DNA of 48,190 bases from the NCBI RefSeq assembly GCF_000416235.1, contig NZ_ATLO01000045.1, positions 1 to 48,190 of the forward strand. The letters are read 5' to 3'. The DNA comes from Pseudomonas sp. CFII64. GTDB lineage: Bacteria; Pseudomonadota; Gammaproteobacteria; Pseudomonadales; Pseudomonadaceae. The notes beneath the pieces are model-generated. The model searched no databases. It was given only the letters and a program-made list of their open reading frames with translations, and was not told the DNA's origin. The translations under genes were made by a program, and so were the position numbers. Below, piece after piece: positions 43,149-48,190 of this stretch. Position 1 is the stretch's first letter; every line of letters begins with the position of its first letter.

Positions 43149-43203
43149 GTAGGAGCGGCTTTAGCCGCGAAGCATGCCCTCCCGGCTGAAGCCGGTCCTG
43201 CAG
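43149..43203. repeat. Inverted REP pair
   Basis: GTAGGAGCGGCTTTAGCCGC with hairpin GCGGC-TTTA-GCCGC, then CCGGC-TGAA-GCCGG and GGTCCTGCAG in inverse orientation. A standard Pseudomonas REP pair. Confidence 0.8.
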
Positions 43204-43252
43204 CGAACACGTTTGCCCCGCAGTTCAGTCGGTTGTTAATGAGGAGTTTCAC

Positions 43253-43657
43253 ATGCGATTTTCGATGATGGCGGTGCTGGCCTTGATGGCGCTGGGCATT
43301 GGCTGTTCGGCACAGGCACAGGCACAGGCACAGATTCAGGACTGCGACGGCACCCAGGGCGAGATGAACGCCTGTGCGGGCAAGCAGTTGGCGGCGCTGG
43401 ATGCGGATCTGAACAAGCAGTACAAGGCGCAAATGAGCTATTTGAAAGACGCCGGACAGAAGCAGTCGCTCAAGGAGGCGCAGGTCAAATGGATCGCGTT
43501 TCGCGACGCCGATTGCCTGTATCAGGTGGGTAAACGCGAGGATTCCGGGTCAATCTGGCCGCTGCTGCAATCCCAGTGTCTGGCCGAGCACACTGAGTTG
43601 CGGGTCAAGCAATTGAAGGCTTACGTGGCCTGTCGTCAGGACGGTTGCCCGAACTGA
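43253..43657 (+). CDS. LprI/DUF1311-family periplasmic protein
   Basis: 134 residues, GAGGAG before the ATG. Signal peptide with core MMAVLALMALGIGCSAQ and cleavage after the AQAQAQA stretch. The mature part has the DUF1311 pattern: DCDGTQGEMNACAGKQLAAL, DLNKQYKAQM, LKEAQVKWIAFRDADCLYQ, CLAEHTELRVKQL, with paired cysteines expected to form disulfides. Members include the lysozyme inhibitor LprI of mycobacteria. A GGCACA x4 repeat lies in the signal peptide region. Function here is unproven. Confidence 0.85.
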   Translation: MRFSMMAVLALMALGIGCSAQAQAQAQIQDCDGTQGEMNACAGKQLAALDADLNKQYKAQMSYLKDAGQKQSLKEAQVKWIAFRDADCLYQVGKREDSGSIWPLLQSQCLAEHTELRVKQLKAYVACRQDGCPN

Positions 43658-43669
43658 CCAAACCGGCGA

Positions 43670-44041
43670 TCAGGCCGCAGCGAAGCGTTGATTCAGGTAG
43701 TCGATGATGACCTTGGATTCGTACATCCAGACGGTCTTGCCGCCTTCGTCAATGCGCAGGCAAGGGACTTTGATCTTGCCGCCTTCGGTGAGCAGGGTTT
43801 GGCGGTCCAGCTCGTTGTTCTTCGCATCGCGCAGCGCAACGGGTACGTTCAAACGGCGCAAGGTGCGGCGCGTCTTCACGCAGAACGGGCAGGCGTGAAA
43901 CTGATACAGCGTCAGATCTTGCGCTGCCGCGTGGACCGTCGCCTGAGCCTCTGGCGTGCGCTGCTTCTTGCCGGGGCGGGTCAGGAAGTCACCGAAGATG
44001 ATCAGCTGGCCCAGGCCAACTCTTAATGCCTTGATAAACAT
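43670..44041 (-). CDS. Glutaredoxin/GST-N-like protein with N-terminal hydrophobic anchor
   Basis: 123 residues. N-terminal stretch ALRVGLGQLIIFGDFLTRP is hydrophobic and may bind the membrane; then a glutaredoxin-fold domain with CPFCVKTRRTLRRLN (CxxC near 58-61), cis-Pro in KIKVPCLRI and a C-terminal MYESKVIIDYLNQRF. Such proteins are annotated as glutathione S-transferase N-terminal or glutaredoxin. Probably a thiol-disulfide oxidoreductase; partner unknown. Sits upstream of nothing on its strand; folE is 77 bp behind its start. Confidence 0.85.
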   Translation of the reverse strand: MFIKALRVGLGQLIIFGDFLTRPGKKQRTPEAQATVHAAAQDLTLYQFHACPFCVKTRRTLRRLNVPVALRDAKNNELDRQTLLTEGGKIKVPCLRIDEGGKTVWMYESKVIIDYLNQRFAAA

Positions 44042-44117
44042 GATGTAAACCTTCTAAAAGACCTAGGCGCAAAGATTGCCCAAGGCCCGAACGCAACGCA
44101 GTCGGGCAGGGCGACAA

Positions 44118-44663
44118 TCACTTGATCAGGCTGAGAAACTCGCTGCGGGTCGCCGCGTTTTCACGGAATTCGCCGAGCATCACCGAAGTGATCATCGCCG
44201 AATTCTGCTTCTCGACACCGCGCATCATCATGCACATGTGCTTGGCTTCGATGACCACAGCCACACCGAGCGCGCCAGTAACCGTCTGCACGGCTTCGGC
44301 GATCTGACGGCTGAGGTTTTCCTGGATCTGCAGGCGACGGGCGTACATGTCGACGATGCGCGCGACCTTGGACAGACCGAGCACCTTCCCGTTGGGGATA
44401 TACGCAACGTGGGCCTTGCCAATGAACGGCAGCAGATGGTGCTCGCACAACGAATACAATTCGATGTCCTTGACCATCACCATTTCGCTGGCGTCGGAGC
44501 TGAACAGCGCGCCGTTGGTGACCTCTTCCAGGGTTTGTTCATAGCCGCGACACAGATATTGCATCGCCTTGGCAGCGCGCTTGGGTGTGTCGAGCAGACC
44601 TTCGCGGGAAACGTCTTCGCCCAGTTGGCCAAGGATCGCGGTGTAATTCTGTTCCAGTGTCAC
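44118..44663 (-). CDS. folE: GTP cyclohydrolase I
   Basis: 181 residues when started at GTG 44663 (MTLEQNYTAILGQLG), which matches the N-terminus of other Pseudomonas FolE; the longer frame to 44747 adds unrelated residues. Converts GTP to dihydroneopterin triphosphate for folate. Zinc ligands Cys73, His76 (LCEHHLLPF) and Cys144 (AKHMCMMMRG), His142. ENLSRQIAEAV and GEFRENAATRSEFLSLI complete the family signature. A GCCCGA/TCGGGC hairpin (44085-44107) lies just beyond the stop and may end the transcript. Confidence 0.95.
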   Translation of the reverse strand: MTLEQNYTAILGQLGEDVSREGLLDTPKRAAKAMQYLCRGYEQTLEEVTNGALFSSDASEMVMVKDIELYSLCEHHLLPFIGKAHVAYIPNGKVLGLSKVARIVDMYARRLQIQENLSRQIAEAVQTVTGALGVAVVIEAKHMCMMMRGVEKQNSAMITSVMLGEFRENAATRSEFLSLIK

Positions 44664-44896
44664 AGGGCTGTTTTTCCGTGTGGGTTCAATAAACGCGGGT
44701 TTGATGGCCCGCCAAGGCGCACATAGTAACTTACCTGCGGCCGACAAGTCGCGGTCCGGGCCGGGTGGCGCGCCTATGTATCAAGCTTGTGTATCAAACG
44801 CGATACCTGACCGGTACCAAGCTGCTACGTACATATGGGTGCCGGCGCTGTCTGACGTACAGGTAACAAATACCTGTCGCATAGAGAGTGCATTAG

Positions 44897-45073
44897 ATGT
44901 TTGCTCGAATAGTTAAAGTCGCAATGGTTGTAGCTGTGTTGTCCACGGTTTCCGGATGCTTCCCGTTCTGGGGGCCGGGTGGTCATGGCGGCGGCGGTGG
45001 TGGCGGCGGTCATCATGACGGTGGCGGCCAGGGCGGCGGCGGTGGCCAAGGTGGCCCAGGCGGCCGGCCGTAA
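44897..45073 (+). CDS. Glycine-rich small lipoprotein (58 aa)
   Basis: A 58-residue frame: MFARIVKVAMVVAVLSTVSG then Cys21, a good lipobox (TVSGC), so probably a lipoprotein cleaved before Cys21. The mature 38 residues are mostly Gly with His pairs and Gln (FPFWGPGGHGGGG, GHHDGGGQGG, ending GGPGGRP). Short, so easily missed by gene finders. The His residues could bind metal. Between folE and a Smr gene; Gly/His-rich lipoproteins of this kind recur in Pseudomonas but have no known role. Confidence 0.7.
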   Translation: MFARIVKVAMVVAVLSTVSGCFPFWGPGGHGGGGGGGGHHDGGGQGGGGGQGGPGGRP

Positions 45074-45115
45074 CACCGTTACTTCAGGCGAACGCTTGAA
45101 TCAGGCTGCGACGGT

Positions 45116-45673
45116 TTATTCGTCGCGGCCTTCCATCATGGTCCGTTTGAGGATCACGTACACCGCTCCCGCGCCGCCGTGCTTGGCCAGGCACGAACAG
45201 AATCCCAGGACTTGCGAATGTTGCCGCAGCCAGGTGTTGACGTGGCTTTTGATCATCGGCCGCTTGCCGTCCAGGCGTACTGCCTTGCCGTGAGTCACGC
45301 GTACGCAGCGGATTTCCAGCTTGGTCGCTTCGGCAAGAAATTCCCACAAGGTCTCGCGCGCCACTTCGACGCTCATGCCATGCAGGTCCAGACTGCCCTC
45401 GAAGCTGATCTGACCCAGCTTGAGCTTGCGCATCTGACCTTCCTGTACGCCGTCCCTTGACCAGCTCAGTACGTCCTCGGGGCCCACATCAATCACGAAC
45501 TGATCGGACAGACCGTCGACGGTCACCGAATCGGTGCGCACGGTTGCCGACTGGCGCAGCCTGGCCAGCAGCTTACGATCGGTCTTGGGTTTGCCCACGT
45601 CTGCATGTTCATGCTTGATGGGCTTGACGCCGCGCGTCTCGTTTCGGAACAGGGAAAAGTCGTCGTCTTGCAT
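45116..45673 (-). CDS. Smr-domain protein (putative endonuclease)
   Basis: 185 residues. The C-terminal half is a Smr domain (as in MutS2 and E. coli SmrA/SmrB): LDLHGMSVEVARETLWEFL near 98, RCVRVTHGKAVRLDGK near 121 (HGK in place of the usual HGKG), KSHVNTWLRQHSQVLGFCS near 141 and GGAGAVYVIL at the end. N-terminal 80 residues are charged and less conserved. Smr proteins cut nucleic acid or, in SmrB, collided ribosome mRNA. It is near prmB and folE as in other Pseudomonas. Confidence 0.87.
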   Translation of the reverse strand: MQDDDFSLFRNETRGVKPIKHEHADVGKPKTDRKLLARLRQSATVRTDSVTVDGLSDQFVIDVGPEDVLSWSRDGVQEGQMRKLKLGQISFEGSLDLHGMSVEVARETLWEFLAEATKLEIRCVRVTHGKAVRLDGKRPMIKSHVNTWLRQHSQVLGFCSCLAKHGGAGAVYVILKRTMMEGRDE

Positions 45674-45742
45674 GGTGCCTCCGCGAAGAGGGCTAGTTTA
45701 ACCAAGTCGCGGGGTGCTCGGGTTGACTAAACGCGTGTCCAC

Positions 45743-45759
45743 AAAAAAACGCTGCAGCG
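45743..45759 (-). terminator. Possible terminator after the small membrane protein gene
   Basis: Read on the minus strand, the palindrome CGCTGCAGCG is followed by seven T, directly after the stop of the gene at 45761. Stem is short, so the call is weak. Confidence 0.4.
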
Positions 45760-45760
45760 A

Positions 45761-46081
45761 TCAGTCGTGTTTTTTCATCAGGTGCGGGGACATATTCAAC
45801 CCCTTCGCCCGACGCCGACTCAGGCGGCAGCGCCGCCACAGCCAGATGCCGAGATACAGCACCAGCAAACCGCCAGCCACGATGAACGCCGCGCCGACCG
45901 GGCTGGCGTTGAGTTCGCCCAGCACTTGGGGATGGCCAATCAGACTGGACACACCCGCCATGGTCAGCAAAACGCCCAGCGTCGCCAGCAAGGCAGCAAT
46001 CGCAGAACCAATACGCACGCCCCAGTTCCCTTGCCCTTTGGGGCGCAGGCGACGGGCGTCGAAACCATCGGATATTTTCAT
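45761..46081 (-). CDS. Small inner-membrane protein, unknown function
   Basis: 106 residues from ATG at 46081 (MKISDGFDARRLRPKGQG), preceded by GGAGG. Two transmembrane helices: VRIGSAIAALLATLGVLLTM (about 22-41) and GAAFIVAGGLLVLYLGIWLW (about 63-82); the charged tail RRCRLSRRRAK is probably cytosolic. Not a family I can name. Isolated on its strand between the Smr and isochorismatase-like genes. Confidence 0.7.
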   Translation of the reverse strand: MKISDGFDARRLRPKGQGNWGVRIGSAIAALLATLGVLLTMAGVSSLIGHPQVLGELNASPVGAAFIVAGGLLVLYLGIWLWRRCRLSRRRAKGLNMSPHLMKKHD

Positions 46082-46306
46082 TCCGATTTCCTCCAGGTGT
46101 ATCGGCGCTCTGACCCGGATATGAACCGGTGGTTCCCGCCACAACGGGCTCAGAGGCAAATGCGAGTGATTAATGGATAGGCGGTTATGAGAAGTAGATC
46201 ACATGTTCGCAGGGGGTGCAGGCATTGCGTCAGGAACCGTCTTGAGATGCTCCGGCGCAGCAGCCGCGCAGGGTGACGATGGATCGATTCCTGATGCTCA
46301 AGCGCC

Positions 46307-46897
46307 TCAGATCAAGTCTTTGGTCAGGGCCAGTGTCGCGAAGTTGTCGTTCATGATGGCCATTTCGGTGCGATGCACGACCCGAGCACTGACGACGCCT
46401 TCAGGGCTTGGCAGGTCGCGGGTTGCGCAGGCGTCGTCGACCAGCGTGCAGCGATAGCCGTAATCCTTGGCAGCGCGGACCGTGGTGCTGATGCTCGAAT
46501 GGCTCATGAAGCCGCACACGATCAGGTCCAGATGCCCAAGGCTCTGCAACAGATCGTCAAGACCGGTGCCATTGAAGGCATTGGGAAGGCGTTTTTCGAC
46601 GACACGTTCGCCATCCTGGGGCAGCAGCGACGGCAGGAATTCGCCGCGCTCGCCTTGCGGGTCAAACAGGCCACCGACAGTGCCGAGGTGGCGGATATGC
46701 ACAATCGGGCATTTCGCAGCACGGGCCGCCGCTACCAGCTGGGAGATATTGGCGACGGCTTCGTCGATACCGCTGAGCGCCAGTGGACCACTGACATACT
46801 CTTTCTGGGCATCGATGATAATCAGGGTGGCATTACTCAAAGTGGCCGGTGCATAACCACGGCCGCTGAGTTGAAACATGGTCTTTGGATCTGACAT
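46307..46897 (-). CDS. Isochorismatase-fold protein with Cys-to-Ser change
   Basis: 196 residues from ATG at 46897 (MSDPKTMFQLSGRGYAP; AAGGAG 6 bases before). Cysteine hydrolase (isochorismatase) fold: Asp29 in IIIDAQKEY, Lys102 in VVEKRLPNAF, but where the nucleophilic Cys is expected the sequence reads GFMSHSSIST, with Ser135. Other parts are intact (VDDACATRDLPSP, EMAIMNDNFATL). It may use Ser, be a non-catalytic binder or belong to a Ser-containing subfamily. Substrate unknown. Confidence 0.85.
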   Translation of the reverse strand: MSDPKTMFQLSGRGYAPATLSNATLIIIDAQKEYVSGPLALSGIDEAVANISQLVAAARAAKCPIVHIRHLGTVGGLFDPQGERGEFLPSLLPQDGERVVEKRLPNAFNGTGLDDLLQSLGHLDLIVCGFMSHSSISTTVRAAKDYGYRCTLVDDACATRDLPSPEGVVSARVVHRTEMAIMNDNFATLALTKDLI

Positions 46898-47136
46898 CTG
46901 GGGCTCCTTCAGGTGGGGCTTTTGCGACATTCTCCTCCGGCTGAGCGGTTCTGGGAATGGCAACGATGACAACTAACGGTTTTGCTGGGCTGTAGCGCTG
47001 TTTTCAACTGAGTAATGGCAGTATGCCTTGATTGTTTTGCCGGGATACATAAAGTGCAGCGGATACGATGGCCTCATACGGCTTTATGGCATCGTCTGTT
47101 AGAATCCCCCGTCGTTTTCTCAAGGAGTTGTCTGAA

Positions 47137-48045
47137 GTGATCACATCCCGCTTGCGTACCCTGCGCGACCATATCCGCTGGGCGGTCAGTCGCTTTCACG
47201 AAGAAGACCTGTTTTTCGGGCATGGTACCGATAACGCGTGGGATGAAGCCCGGCAACTGGTGCTGGGTGCGGTGCACCTGCCTTGGGAAATTGCTGACAG
47301 TTATCTGGATTGCCGCCTTGAAGTGGACGAGATTGCGCTCTTGCAGCGCTTGATCATGCGCCGCGTCGACGAGCGCATCCCGACGCCTTATCTGCTCGGT
47401 GAAGCCTGGTTTTGCGGGATGTCGTTCATCGTTGATGATCGCGTGTTGATTCCTCGTTCACCCATTGCCGAGTTGATTGAAAATCGCTTCGCGCCCTGGT
47501 TGCCCGACGAGCCGGCGCGGATTCTCGATCTGTGCACCGGCTCCGGTTGCATCGGCATAGCCTGCGCCGACGTGTTCCCGGACGCCGAAGTGGTGCTGGC
47601 GGATCTGTCCTACGAAGCGCTGGAGGTGGCTAACAAGAACATCGAGCGCCATGGCGTGGACACTCGCGTGTACACCGTGCAGGGCGATGGTTTCGATGGG
47701 TTGCCGGGGCAGCGCTTCGACCTGATCGTTTCCAACCCGCCTTACGTCGATGCCGAAGATTTCGCCGACATGCCTGACGAATACCAGCACGAGCCGGAAC
47801 TGGCTCTGGCCTGCGGCAGTGATGGCTTGAATCTGGTCCGCCGTATGCTCAGCCAGGCTGCCGATCATTTGACCGACAAGGGTTTGTTGATCGTCGAGGT
47901 CGGTAACAGCCAGGTTCATGTACAGGCGCTGTATCCGGAAGTGGACTTCGCGTGGCTGGACTTCCTGCGGGGCGGACATGGCGTGTTCATGCTGACCGCT
48001 GCCCAGTGCCGCGACCATCAGGCGTTGTTTGAAACGCGGGTGTGA
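47137..48045 (+). CDS. prmB: 50S ribosomal protein L3 N5-glutamine methyltransferase
   Basis: 302 residues, GTG start at 47137 behind AAGGAG (10 bases). Class I SAM methyltransferase of the HemK/PrmB group: SAM motif LDLCTGSGCIGIACA near 130-145 and catalytic NPPY (about 199) in IVSNPPYVDAEDF. N-terminal helical domain as in PrmB (DLFFGHGTDNAWDEARQLV near 25, RIPTPYLLGEAWF near 88). Methylates a glutamine of ribosomal protein L3. In related genomes the next gene downstream is aroC. Confidence 0.94.
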   Translation: MITSRLRTLRDHIRWAVSRFHEEDLFFGHGTDNAWDEARQLVLGAVHLPWEIADSYLDCRLEVDEIALLQRLIMRRVDERIPTPYLLGEAWFCGMSFIVDDRVLIPRSPIAELIENRFAPWLPDEPARILDLCTGSGCIGIACADVFPDAEVVLADLSYEALEVANKNIERHGVDTRVYTVQGDGFDGLPGQRFDLIVSNPPYVDAEDFADMPDEYQHEPELALACGSDGLNLVRRMLSQAADHLTDKGLLIVEVGNSQVHVQALYPEVDFAWLDFLRGGHGVFMLTAAQCRDHQALFETRV

Positions 48046-48051
48046 GCCTAG

Positions 48052-48190
48052 CGGGTAAGAGGGGACTCGTCCCCGATGGCGCCGGTGCAAGCGCCGAAGA
48101 TTTTTCTCGATAGGCCCAACGCCTTCCCGGACAAGTCCGGTCCTACCGGAATCAATACAATCCGGTAGGAGGGGACTCGTCCCCGATGGC
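48052..48190. repeat. Hairpin-rich repeat at the right edge
   Basis: Two copies of GGGGA-CTCG-TCCCC followed by GATGGC (48061-48079 and 48171-48190), CCGGAC-AA-GTCCGG (48127-48140) and TACCGGA-N10-TCCGGTA (48144-48167). Cut by the window edge. The hairpins are the same type as at 15201-15290. Confidence 0.7.

Noticed and set aside
44778..44797. Direct repeat GTATCAA (13 bp apart) between folE and the small lipoprotein gene as an operator
   Set aside because: Short and without a matching regulator; could be chance.

Overview
The window is a chromosomal segment of a Pseudomonas, most likely from the fluorescens/syringae side of the genus. Reasons: high GC with strong codon bias that creates long antisense shadow frames; many GTAGGAGCGGCTTTAGCCGC / GAGGCTTGCCCGCGAA type REP sequences between genes; and typical Pseudomonas gene sets (hmgA-fahA/hmgR, hpd, glcC-glcDEFGB, gntR-gntK-gntP, smr-folE-prmB neighbourhood). 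I see no phage, integrase, transposase, CRISPR array, rRNA or tRNA. It reads as core and near-core metabolism with well-marked regulatory sites.

Layout. 1-5600: the start of a vgrG (type VI secretion spike, cut by the left edge), a 49-residue hydrophilic protein, a LysR regulator, a metallo-beta-lactamase-fold hydrolase divergent from a TetR regulator, an isonitrile hydratase-like DJ-1 protein and a divergent GlxA-type AraC regulator. 5700-9700: a GntP-type permease, an RpiR/SIS regulator and an N-acyl-D-amino-acid deacylase, probably one operon for uptake and use of acylated D-amino acids. 9700-15150: tyrosine/homogentisate catabolism (fahA, hmgA, hmgR, hpd, maiA), with two promoters carrying the same three-half-site HmgR-like operator. 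15300-22910: glycolate oxidation and glyoxylate use (glcC, glcD, glcE, glcF, glcG, glcB). 23060-26300: gluconate repressor, kinase and permease with three matching palindromic operators.

26300-27000 is a gene-free, mirror-symmetric hairpin element with inverted ends, the most unusual DNA structure of the window. 27000-33400 holds ppnP, a DEDDh exonuclease, an orphan biotin-dependent carboxylase alpha subunit with odd active-site loop residues, a periplasmic solute-binding protein, a 55-residue DUF2897-type protein, pyrF and a CurA-like reductase. 33600-42500: an SDR, an MscS channel fused to a cyclic-nucleotide-binding-like domain that lacks the usual phosphate-binding Arg-Ser, LD-carboxypeptidase, an HBM-type chemoreceptor, a BenE-family transporter, a MarR regulator and a divergent PLP aminotransferase. 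42500-48190: a GST, an LprI-type periplasmic protein, a membrane-anchored glutaredoxin, folE, a tiny glycine-rich lipoprotein, a Smr protein, a small membrane protein, an isochorismatase-fold protein without the catalytic cysteine, and prmB, followed by a hairpin-rich repeat at the right edge.

How it fits together: several peripheral carbon routes (D-amino acids, tyrosine, glycolate, gluconate) sit side by side, each with its own local regulator and recognisable operators, and several transcripts also carry AAnAAnAA motifs near the start codon that could place them under Crc/Hfq catabolite control. I found no clear previously undescribed multi-gene system; the best leads are the 560-bp mirrored element, the conserved HmgR site geometry, the 29-residue small ORF between maiA and hpd, and three proteins with altered key residues.
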